Shown here one piece after another: positions 24,716 through 31,753 of a stretch of 35,267 bases of DNA. This DNA comes from an uncultured Selenomonadales bacterium (GTDB lineage: Bacteria > Bacillota > Negativicutes > Selenomonadales > Selenomonadaceae), in assembly GCA_937877565.1 (NCBI GenBank), contig CALFJB010000071.1, forward strand, positions 1-35,267, in the 5' to 3' direction. The notes under the pieces were generated by a model. It was not told the origin of the DNA. It did no database searches and saw nothing but the letters and a program-made list of their open reading frames with translations. How positions within the stretch are numbered: the stretch's first letter is position 1; every line of letters begins with the position of its first letter. The translations under genes and the position numbers were made by a program.

Positions 24716-26081
24716 AAATAAAAGTTGTTCCTTTGCCAAGTTCACTTTCAACGCTGATTTTTATCCCGTGCTTATCTGCTATAAATTTTGATATTGACAA
24801 GCCCAGCCCCGCAGAAATTTTATCTTCGTCAGACTTCGCCCGCGCTTTATCAACTCTATAAAATCTGTCAAAAATTCTTTCCAGATTTTCCGGCGCAATT
24901 CCAATTCCACTATCAGAAATTTTTACAACTGCCTTATCGCCGAAATTTTCCAGCGTCACAAAAACTTTATCTTTGCTGTAAATCAGCGCGTTATCAATGA
25001 ACGCGGCGAACATCTTTTTTAAAAATTCTGCGTCTCCAACAATTTCAAAAGTTTTATCGTTCGTAAATTCAACGCGTGAATTTTGAAAACTTTCAACAGC
25101 AGATTTTAAAACTTCGTTAATTTCAACCGGCGATTTTTTTAATATTTGAGTTCCGGCATCTGCGCGAGCCAAAAATAAAAGATTTTCAACAAGGTACTGC
25201 ATATTTTGAGCAGACTTTTTAATTTCGGCGGTTGCCTCCTCAAGAATTTCTTTATCTTCCGCGCCGTATTTTTCCAACATATCAGCATAGCCGCGAATAA
25301 CAGTAATTGGCGTCCGTAATTCGTGCGAAGCGTCGGCGATAAATCTTTGTTGTTGGACAAAACCCTCTTCAAGCCGTTCAAGCATTTTATTAAGACTTAT
25401 TGAAATTTCATTAACTTCATCTGCGAAATTGCCAACATTCAGGCGTTTGTTCATACTTCCAACTGAAATTTCTCGAGCAGTTTTCGTAACTTGCCCCAAC
25501 GGTTTCAAAATTTTTCTGCCTAAAATATTTCCTGCCATTACTGCCAGCCCCAATCCTATTAAATCTGCAAAAAAAATCGCCCATAACAAATAGCGTATAT
25601 ACTGTTTTTCAAATGTTATTGTTCGCAAAAATTGAAAATGAAATGTTTGCCCGCCAACTTCCAGCGGTAAATCTTTGTAGTAGAAAAAACTGTGCGGCGT
25701 CTCCATTAAAATATATTTGTCGCTTGCCCAAAACGGCGGATTTTTTCTAACAAACTTAAACATTTTGTCAGTTGCCGTAAAGTGCGGATTAGTATCAAAA
25801 ATAACCTTTCCGCCGTCGTCAGTCGCTCTAAAAATTACACTCGGCAAAATATCAATATCAAAAAAATTTTCGTCAATCGTCTGAACTGTAGAAACTTTTT
25901 TAGTAATTCTATCAACAGAATCATCAATGGCGCGTTCGGCTTGATGATGGAACAAAAAATAAATTCCCGCCGTCGTTCCAATATTTATCAAAAACAAAGT
26001 TGAAAATAAAATCAGCCCGTAAGTTATATTTATTTGCGTGGAAATTTTTTTGCGGCGCAGTCTCTCAATCACGGACGACAT
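24699..26081 (-). CDS. Sensor histidine kinase
   Basis: The 460-residue membrane kinase pairs with the response regulator just upstream. It has an N-terminal membrane segment (about 19-43), a periplasmic sensing part to about 160, a second segment (about 163-185) and a HAMP linker (ILKPLGQVTKTAREIS). The H box is DASHELRTPITVIRGY; the ATP-binding domain has FIDNALIYS, SDSGIGIAPE, FDRFYRVDKAR and GLGLSISK. The start ATG 26081 lies inside the regulator gene end (17-base overlap); a GTG at 26072 is an alternative. The last residues fall in the period-7 repeat. The signal sensed is unknown. Confidence 0.93.
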   Translation of the reverse strand: MSSVIERLRRKKISTQINITYGLILFSTLFLINIGTTAGIYFLFHHQAERAIDDSVDRITKKVSTVQTIDENFFDIDILPSVIFRATDDGGKVIFDTNPHFTATDKMFKFVRKNPPFWASDKYILMETPHSFFYYKDLPLEVGGQTFHFQFLRTITFEKQYIRYLLWAIFFADLIGLGLAVMAGNILGRKILKPLGQVTKTAREISVGSMNKRLNVGNFADEVNEISISLNKMLERLEEGFVQQQRFIADASHELRTPITVIRGYADMLEKYGAEDKEILEEATAEIKKSAQNMQYLVENLLFLARADAGTQILKKSPVEINEVLKSAVESFQNSRVEFTNDKTFEIVGDAEFLKKMFAAFIDNALIYSKDKVFVTLENFGDKAVVKISDSGIGIAPENLERIFDRFYRVDKARAKSDEDKISAGLGLSISKFIADKHGIKISVESELGKGTTFILDFRN

Positions 26082-26751
26082 AGCCGACGCCCCGTACCGT
26101 GTGAATGTGTCTTTCGTCGTACTTGTCGTCAATTTTTGTACGCAGGTAACTTATATAAACGTCCACAACATTTGTATTTCCATAAAAATCATAACCCCAA
26201 ACGCGCTGTAAAATTTGATCCCGCGTCAAAACGTTTGGCTTATTCTCCACCAAATATTGAAAAAGTTCAAATTCCTTGTGCGTCAATTCGACAAGTTCGC
26301 CATTAACTTGCACTTCGTAGCGGTCGGGATAAAGCAAAACATTTCCAACTATCAAGCGTTTTTCATCCTTGCGGGGTTCTTCATTACGGCGGCGCAAAAT
26401 TCCACGAATACGCGCCAAAACTTCTTCACTTGCAAACGGCTTTGTTACATAATCATTCGCGCCAATATTCAAGCCGTCAACTTTATCTTTAACGTCGTCT
26501 CGCGCAGTCAGCATTATTATCGGTACGTCGCTAAGTTCACGAACGCGGCGGCAAATTTCCAGCCCGTCCATATCCGGCAACATTACATCCAGCAACACTA
26601 GATCATATTTTTCTTGGATAATTCTTTCATAAGCGCGTTTGCCGTTTTTTTCTATCGCAGTTTGAAACCCTTCCTTTTCAAGATATATCTGTAAAAATCT
26701 TGCAATTTGTTTTTCGTCTTCGACTATAAAAATTTTCGGTTTCTCGTCCAT
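26065..26751 (-). CDS. OmpR-family response regulator
   Basis: The 228-residue protein has a receiver domain with acidic EDE at 11-13, the phosphorylated Asp at 55 (LLDVMLPD), the Thr in MLTARDD and Lys in VTKPF. The winged-helix DNA-binding domain (about 130-228) includes LTHKEFELFQYL, RVWGYDFYGNTNVVDVYI and RTVRGVGYVVRD-like HTVRGVGYV. ATG 26751 is used because GGAGGTG lies upstream; the longer frame from 26811 passes through a hairpin. It overlaps the kinase gene. Its targets are not evident in the window. Confidence 0.95.
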   Translation of the reverse strand: MDEKPKIFIVEDEKQIARFLQIYLEKEGFQTAIEKNGKRAYERIIQEKYDLVLLDVMLPDMDGLEICRRVRELSDVPIIMLTARDDVKDKVDGLNIGANDYVTKPFASEEVLARIRGILRRRNEEPRKDEKRLIVGNVLLYPDRYEVQVNGELVELTHKEFELFQYLVENKPNVLTRDQILQRVWGYDFYGNTNVVDVYISYLRTKIDDKYDERHIHTVRGVGYVVRD

Positions 26752-26780
26752 TTCCAACACCTCCATAAAAATTTTACAAC

Positions 26781-26808
26781 AAAAAAGCGGCGATTGAAAT
26801 ACCGCCGC
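26781..26808 (-). terminator. Strong hairpin with U-tract in the leader of the response regulator gene
   Basis: GCGGCG (26787-26792) and CGCCGC (26803-26808) form a 6-bp GC stem with a 10-base loop. On the minus strand six T follow directly (26786-26781). No minus-strand gene lies upstream for it to terminate. It stands about 30 bases before the regulator start and could be an attenuator if transcription begins further up. Confidence 0.6.
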
Positions 26809-26957
26809 CAATTTTTAATTTAATTTTAATAAATTTCGTTTTTGAATTATTTGATACGTACCCTAATTGGATTTTTCTTTGCTTGATGCTATTTCAATGT
26901 TTACAAATTTAGATAAATGTTTTTGTTGTAAGAATAAACAATAAAACTTATTCTTTA

Positions 26958-26986
26958 TAGACAATTTTGATCCGTTATTTTATAAT
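26958..26986 (+). promoter_or_regulatory. Promoter upstream of hsdS
   Basis: TAGACA (26958-26963), one mismatch from the -35 consensus, is followed after exactly 17 bases by a perfect TATAAT (26981-26986). Transcription would start near 26993, ahead of both candidate hsdS starts (27003 and 27102). Confidence 0.7.
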
Positions 26987-27101
26987 TTTACGAAACAATA
27001 TTATGGCAGTCGGTTACTTTAGAGTTTTTTCATTTGAACAAAACGAAGAATGCCATTTTAATGAATTGAAAAATTTCATCCATTTCAAGGCGGTAAAAAT
27101 A

Positions 27102-28409
27102 ATGACTGAAAATCTTTACCCGCTCCCCAATAATTGGCGTTGGGAAAAATTAGAAAATGTAGCTAAATGGAGTTCCGGCGGAACGCCTTCAAGAAAAATT
27201 CCCGAATATTATTGCGGTGATATTGCTTGGCTGAAAACCGGCGAATTAAATGACGGCTACATTTTGGACACTGAAGAAAAAATTTCTCAAGACGCTTTGA
27301 AAAATTCCAGTGCCAAAATTCATCCCCAAAATACCGTTGTTATTGCAATGTATGGCGCAACCATTGGCAAAGTTGGAATATTAAAAATTGAGGCGGCGAC
27401 TAATCAAGCTTGCGCCTGTGCTGTATGTAATTCAAATATTTACTTCAAATATTTATTTTATTATGCACTTTCACAAAAAGAAAATTTTATAAGAAAATCC
27501 AGAGGCGGCGCACAACCTAACATATCTCAAGAAATAATAAAAAATTTTCCAATTCCAGTGCCACCGCTCGCCGAACAAAAAAGAATTGCCGCGCTGTTGG
27601 ATTCACTTTTTGAAAAACTTGACGCGGCAAAATCTATCGTGCAAAAAATTTCTGACGGCTACGAATTGCGCCGCGCCGCTATTCTATATCGCGCTTTTAC
27701 CGGCAAACTCACTGAAAATTTTCGCGCAGAAAACGGGCTGACTTTTAACGATTGGCAAGAAAAAACTTTAAGCGATTTACTTTTGCCAATGGAAACCAGA
27801 CGACCTACAGGCGAAACTTTCCGCTACATTGATATTGATTCTATTGACAACAGGCGGCAAGTTGTAAAAGCTCCAAAAATAATTGAAACGGCAAAAGCTC
27901 CGAGCCGTGCAAGCCGCGCCGTTGATTCTGACAATGTTTTATTTTCTATGGTTCGCCCGTATTTGAAAAATATTGCGCTGATTGACGACAATTTAAAAGA
28001 TTGTATCGCGTCAACAGGGTTTTTTGTTTGTCGGTGCAATGAAAATATTTTGCCCAAATTTCTTTATAATTTTTTGCGTTCGTTGGACACTATAAATTAT
28101 TTGATGCAATTTATGAAGGGTGATAATTCGCCTTCAATACGTCAAGAAAATTTTTTAGGTACACCAATAAACTTGCCGTCGGTTGATGAACAAAAAGAAA
28201 TTGTCCGTATCCTTGAAAAATTACTTGCAAACGAACAACGCACTAAAGAAATTGCTGAAAATGTTTTGCGGCAAATTGACGCGCTGAAAAAAAATATATT
28301 GACGCGGGCTTTTCGTGGTGAATTTTTTACTAACGATCCCGCAGAAATAAACATTACAGTGATTTCTGGATTTTATGACGCTTTAAGGACATCTGAAGAA
28401 AAAATTTAA
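27102..28409 (+). CDS. hsdS: Type I restriction-modification specificity subunit, solitary
   Basis: The 435-residue HsdS has two target-recognition domains. Each is followed by a conserved helical region: PIPVPPLAEQKRIAALLDSL near residue 158 and INLPSVDEQKEIVRILEKLL near residue 360. The first recognition domain starts at PLPNNWRWEKLENVA. It would dictate the DNA sequence methylated and cut by an HsdM/HsdR complex, but neither is in the window. ATG 27102 is preceded by AAGGCGG; an in-frame ATG 27003 adds 33 residues that do not look like HsdS. The C-terminus after FRGEFFTNDPAE is short and may be altered, as the downstream sequence is decayed. Confidence 0.9.
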   Translation: MTENLYPLPNNWRWEKLENVAKWSSGGTPSRKIPEYYCGDIAWLKTGELNDGYILDTEEKISQDALKNSSAKIHPQNTVVIAMYGATIGKVGILKIEAATNQACACAVCNSNIYFKYLFYYALSQKENFIRKSRGGAQPNISQEIIKNFPIPVPPLAEQKRIAALLDSLFEKLDAAKSIVQKISDGYELRRAAILYRAFTGKLTENFRAENGLTFNDWQEKTLSDLLLPMETRRPTGETFRYIDIDSIDNRRQVVKAPKIIETAKAPSRASRAVDSDNVLFSMVRPYLKNIALIDDNLKDCIASTGFFVCRCNENILPKFLYNFLRSLDTINYLMQFMKGDNSPSIRQENFLGTPINLPSVDEQKEIVRILEKLLANEQRTKEIAENVLRQIDALKKNILTRAFRGEFFTNDPAEINITVISGFYDALRTSEEKI

Positions 28410-28521
28410 AATCAATGCTGAAGATGATTTTAAAAATACGGAAGGAATTTTTATCAATAGTCATTTCAAGCGAAAAAATTGCAACCACATTTTTTGCAAG
28501 CCACTTGTTAATTTGTCAAAG

Positions 28522-28749
28522 TCAAGTAAGTTTTTGCGGATTGTCTAAGATGCGAAGAATTTTATCAAACGAAATTTGCAAGATTGTATATAAACGTTTC
28601 GGATTTTTCGCTTTCTCATTTCCGTTATAAAAATCATCAAAAAAATCTTTAGGAGTTTTATTGGGAGATATTTTTGAATAATCAATACATGTCAAATTAT
28701 CCCGTAGCATTGTTAAAATATTGTAAATATCTGCTGGCGTTGAAGTCAT
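28522..28749 (-). CDS. Hypothetical, probably truncated protein
   Basis: A 75-residue frame starts at ATG 28749. The same frame is open upstream on the minus strand to about 28860 without a start codon and reads as protein-like sequence (HPFSSVLYVKG, SNPFDEDSDHATAR). The visible piece may therefore be the tail of a lost gene. I recognise no family. It has no clear ribosome site. It lies between hsdS and the PIN remnant in a region of about 965 bases with no intact recognisable gene. Confidence 0.35.
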   Translation of the reverse strand: MTSTPADIYNILTMLRDNLTCIDYSKISPNKTPKDFFDDFYNGNEKAKNPKRLYTILQISFDKILRILDNPQKLT

Positions 28750-28868
28750 TCTTGCTGTTGCGTGATCGCTATCTTCATCAAAGGGATTTGATACTATTTT
28801 GACTACTGACGTTTTTAATAAATTTGTCGCTCCTTTGACGTACAGAACACTTGAAAATGGATGAATAA

Positions 28869-29387
28869 TTTGTAAAGGCTATATGTATCACTAATCATAT
28901 TGCCTTTACTTTCTCTCCAAATTTTTCTACATTCAAAACCATTAACCAAAATGGTCAATTTTATCCTATTACTGTTAGAAAACTTAATTCTGTTGAACAG
29001 GGATTAGTAGAAGATTACTTTAAATATGGCATTATCGACGGACATCATCGTTTTCATATTGCCAAAGATCGTAGTTAAACTGAAAATTTGCTTCTTGAAA
29101 CATTTGAAAAAAATAGTATATCAGTTATTCCCCTTCCTTTGCCGGATGTTCACTTTTTTGATCAATCTGACAAAGTTTTCTATGAAGTTGCCAAATTTTG
29201 CAATGCTCCGCTTGTTGTCGGTAATTTGAAACATTTTCCGAATGATGATTGTATTACTACTGTTTCAGACTATTATGAATTCATTACAAACAGTCATCCA
29301 GTACATAAAATTTGCACACTTTCGAGATGTATTTTCAAAAAAAGAAAAAGCCGCCATTTTGGGCGGCTGATTTTTTATTTTGAATAA
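28869..29387 (+). pseudogene. Remnant carrying a PIN-domain C-terminal half
   Basis: One frame is open from 28869, without a start codon, interrupted by TAA at 29076-29078 and then open again. The second part, from about 29082, matches the C-terminal half of PIN-family toxins (LLETFEKNSI, HFFDQSDKVFYEVAKFCNAPLVVGNLKHFP in pieces), where the DxxD pair and GNLKHFP are typical. The N-terminal half with the first catalytic Asp is missing. The first part contains GIIDGHHRF, reminiscent of ParB-like DGHHR motifs, and may derive from another gene. The frame then runs into a terminator. It cannot make a working nuclease. Confidence 0.6.
29341..29376. terminator. Bidirectional terminator before the NADAR gene end
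   Basis: AGCCGCC (29349-29355) pairs perfectly with GGCGGCT (29362-29368) over a 6-base loop. A-rich sequence lies on the left and six T on the right (29371-29376), giving U-tracts in both directions. It ends the NADAR gene on the minus strand and the decayed plus-strand unit. Confidence 0.88.
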
Positions 29388-30019
29388 ACTATTTTTAAAA
29401 AAGTCTGTGGAGATTCCAACGCCGAGTGCAATAAATTTTGTTTTTTCAATGAAACATAAATAGCGGCAGCCGCTGCTTGACAGTTTAGAGATTTTTGGGG
29501 ATTGAATACAATATCAGTAAAGGCATCGTAGTTTAAAATTTCTTCGCGCAAGTCTTCATTCTGATTAAGAGCGTTGATATACAACCAATTATAAAAAAAT
29601 GTAACCGGATTTAAAGGAAAATTTTTGCCAAAGAATGACAAACCGGTTATTTTCCCGCTATTCTTTAAGCGCGTATCCTTTTTTGCGGCAATAGAAGGCT
29701 TATCGAGTAAATCTGTATACGGTCCGCCGTATTCAAAAATTTTACCGCCTTGATAAGCTGTCTCAACCGAAAAAGTTTTACCGCCGAAATTCATCATTAA
29801 ATTGAACGCACTTAATTTCACGCCAAGTTCATTTTCAGATTTACTTGAAATTTCCAGAATATTTTTGTTTGGATAACTAGCTAAATAATTTTGATGAAGG
29901 CTCTGGATACATTTGCGTTTCTGACTCAATGCAAAGCCGCTATACCATTGAAATTCTATATTTTTTTGAACAAATAATTTTTTATCAAGTGATACTTCAA
30001 ATACTGGTCTCATTGCCAT
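29375..30019 (-). CDS. NADAR family protein, DarT1-associated antitoxin type
   Basis: The 214-residue protein matches, from memory, the NADAR antitoxin family found with DarT1 toxins: RPVFEVS at the start, KSENELGVKLSAFNLM near residue 60, SVETAYQGGKIFEYGGPYTDLL, AAKKDTRLKNSGK, FPLNPVTFFYNWLYINAL and YDAFTDIVFNPQKSLNCQA. Such proteins remove ADP-ribose that DarT1 attaches to guanine in DNA. No DarT1 toxin gene lies next to it; the neighbours are a secreted transglutaminase-like gene upstream and gene remnants downstream. ATG 30019 follows AAGGAATG. It could be a surviving antitoxin, a defence against a foreign toxin, or have another role. Confidence 0.78.
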   Translation of the reverse strand: MAMRPVFEVSLDKKLFVQKNIEFQWYSGFALSQKRKCIQSLHQNYLASYPNKNILEISSKSENELGVKLSAFNLMMNFGGKTFSVETAYQGGKIFEYGGPYTDLLDKPSIAAKKDTRLKNSGKITGLSFFGKNFPLNPVTFFYNWLYINALNQNEDLREEILNYDAFTDIVFNPQKSLNCQAAAAAIYVSLKKQNLLHSALESPQTFLKIVYSK

Positions 30020-30040
30020 TTTTCATCATTCCTTTCCTAC

Positions 30041-30835
30041 TTATCTTTGCATGGATTCTATGGCAATTTTATGTTCACCGTAATCAACCATTCCTGATGG
30101 AAAAACATTCGCATCTGCATAACCAATTTTACCATCCATCGTAAGAACGCACCATTGATGTTTCCATTCATTTTCATTTACATGTTGCCATTCAAATCCC
30201 ATGAATTCTAAAACTAAACCAAGACTTCGTGTGGTACCGGCGCATGTGAAATTTCCAGAAATGAATACTCCGTACGGTGTTCTGTAGTATTTTTTTGAAT
30301 CAGCTCCATACTTCCCTTTCATAGCATATTGAGCAACTATTTCGGCGGCAGCCCGAACTTTTTGCAAATCTGTTTTATAATTGGGATTGCTCATTATTCG
30401 ATTAGCTATGGATTTCGCAACTGCATCAGCTTGCGCTGCTTGTTCTGCTGTAATATTTTCATTGTAGTATTGGTGATTTGAAGATAACGATACTTTATTT
30501 TGTGACCTTGTATTTTTTACTGAAGTTTCATTTTCTGTAATGTGAACCAATAATCTTGTATGAAAAAGTTGTCCATTAATTTTCGTGAAAGCATCAATAT
30601 AAACATCGCCGGGTTTAATACAACGAATTGCAAATACATTTGGCTCTTTTTCAATCAATTCTACAATTTCTTTATTGCTTGCGTTGTAAATAGTATTGGG
30701 ATTATTGAGACTAATAATCGTACCAATCGGACAGTATTTTTCTTGAACATTTCCGGCGGCATTCCCAATGGGTTGATTAAGCAATAAAAAGAAACAAGAT
30801 ACTGCTAACATAATCAAAGTTACAAATCGTTTCAT
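30041..30835 (-). CDS. Secreted transglutaminase-like protein
   Basis: The 264-residue protein has a signal peptide (MKRFVTLIMLAVSCFFLLL, cleavage near NAA at about 27). An N-terminal beta-rich part to about 105 is followed by a transglutaminase-like domain. The Cys-His-Asp triad can be placed as C in GNFTCAGTTRSLG, H in WKHQWCVL and D in GYADANV. Bacterial members act as proteases or peptide crosslinkers in the envelope. It lies 21 bases upstream of the NADAR gene on the same strand and may share its transcript. It has a candidate promoter upstream. No sortase or cell-wall anchor is visible. Confidence 0.82.
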   Translation of the reverse strand: MKRFVTLIMLAVSCFFLLLNQPIGNAAGNVQEKYCPIGTIISLNNPNTIYNASNKEIVELIEKEPNVFAIRCIKPGDVYIDAFTKINGQLFHTRLLVHITENETSVKNTRSQNKVSLSSNHQYYNENITAEQAAQADAVAKSIANRIMSNPNYKTDLQKVRAAAEIVAQYAMKGKYGADSKKYYRTPYGVFISGNFTCAGTTRSLGLVLEFMGFEWQHVNENEWKHQWCVLTMDGKIGYADANVFPSGMVDYGEHKIAIESMQR

Positions 30836-30886
30836 AATATCTTCTCCCTTCAGGCTTGATAATAATTTTTACTAAATCATTTACTA

Positions 30887-30915
30887 AATATATTTTAGCA
30901 AATAATCGGAGTTAA
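30887..30915 (-). promoter_or_regulatory. Candidate promoter of the transglutaminase-like/NADAR pair
   Basis: Minus-strand TTAACT (30915-30910) and TATATT (30892-30887) are separated by 17 bases, four and five of six to consensus. The start codon at 30835 is about 50 bases downstream. The region is AT-rich, so chance matches are possible. Confidence 0.4.
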
Positions 30916-31044
30916 TGTTATAAAAACTATGCAAAAAACTGCTTTTTTGAAAATTTAATTTTTTTCCGTACAGTTACGAGGAAAGTTAGTAAAAATGTAA
31001 TTTCAATCTTTGCTTATTGCGTAAAAAACTTTAGCCCTCAAAAT

Positions 31045-31233
31045 TTGAATTTGTATATTGGTACATTGCAAGTTTTAAATAACAAGGAATTTCAAGCAGT
31101 TAGAGATATTCAATATTACATTCAAGATTATTTTTTTCTGAATAGTGATGACGATGGGATTTTTTATCCAATAATGAGAAAATTTTTATCGTTGGGGGGC
31201 GGCGGTTGTTGTACTGGAGCCGGATTATATTAG
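31045..31233 (+). CDS. Short open frame with Gly-Cys-rich C-terminus, doubtful
   Basis: From TTG 31045 the frame gives 62 residues ending in LGGGGCCTGAGLY. The same frame is open upstream to before 30961 without a start codon. There is no convincing ribosome site. The ending recalls small secreted peptides with Gly-Gly or Cys-rich tails, but no leader or processing gene is nearby. It may be a remnant. Confidence 0.25.
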   Translation: MNLYIGTLQVLNNKEFQAVRDIQYYIQDYFFLNSDDDGIFYPIMRKFLSLGGGGCCTGAGLY

Positions 31234-31566
31234 AGAGTTTGTCTTATTTAAAACAGGCATTTCACCTTGTCTGAAAGAAATTCCTTTTTTGCACAGTTTT
31301 CATAATTCCAAAAATTCTTAAGTGATAAAATTTAAATTAACCTGCAAGGGTACGGAGACATTCCGTCGGTTAAGTCCAGTATTAAAACATTTGATTCTGG
31401 TATTCGCCATTTTGTAGAAATCTTCTTAAAAATGAAGTTTCTGATATTTCGTTGTACGACCACGCTATTGACTGCATCGCTTTTAGAATTTGCATACTTT
31501 TTGTAAAACAGCTGACAATTATTTAGTAAAATATAACTACAAAAGATGTTGGTAATTTTTGAAAGG
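31234..31566. other. Gene-free stretch with protein-like fragments
   Basis: No intact gene is seen on either strand. Plus-strand pieces at about 31341-31430 (GYGDIPSVKSSIKTF) and 31395-31527 (LLKNEVSDISLYDHAIDCIAFRICI), in different frames, look protein-like. They suggest a decayed gene. The ending FRICI faintly resembles the tail of FGE-sulfatase domains, which I cannot confirm. A small hairpin is possible around 31354-31368. Confidence 0.35.
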
Positions 31567-31708
31567 ATGGCTGATTTGGAAAAAATACTTGAATCCGTGT
31601 TTAAATTTTATTGAAAACGGCAATTATCAAGCTTGCAAAAATTTGTACATTAAAATGGTTAAAATCTTAAAAATCACCTACTTAAATTTTCATCCTATAC
31701 ACTTATAA
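31567..31708 (+). pseudogene. Short frameshifted gene before the RTX gene
   Basis: ATG 31567 follows GAAAGG and encodes 15 residues (MADLEKILESVFKFY) before TGA. Dropping one base in the four-T run near 31607 continues the frame as IENGNYQACKNLYIKMVKIL to TAA at 31706-31708, about 46 residues in all. No family is recognised; the NGNYQAC piece resembles one helix of a TPR. It is either decayed or affected by a sequence error. Confidence 0.45.
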
Positions 31709-31753
31709 ACTTCGGAGAAACATTATTTTAATTTAATCAAGGAGATGATTATT

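Noticed and set aside
26752..26811. N-terminal extension of the response regulator from 26811
   Set aside because: It would translate through a GC hairpin and T tract, while GGAGGTG correctly spaced before ATG 26751 gives the normal family start.
28415..28630. 71-codon plus-strand frame after hsdS
   Set aside because: It has no ribosome site or recognisable motif, and another frame in the same stretch looks equally protein-like, so it is best seen as decayed sequence.
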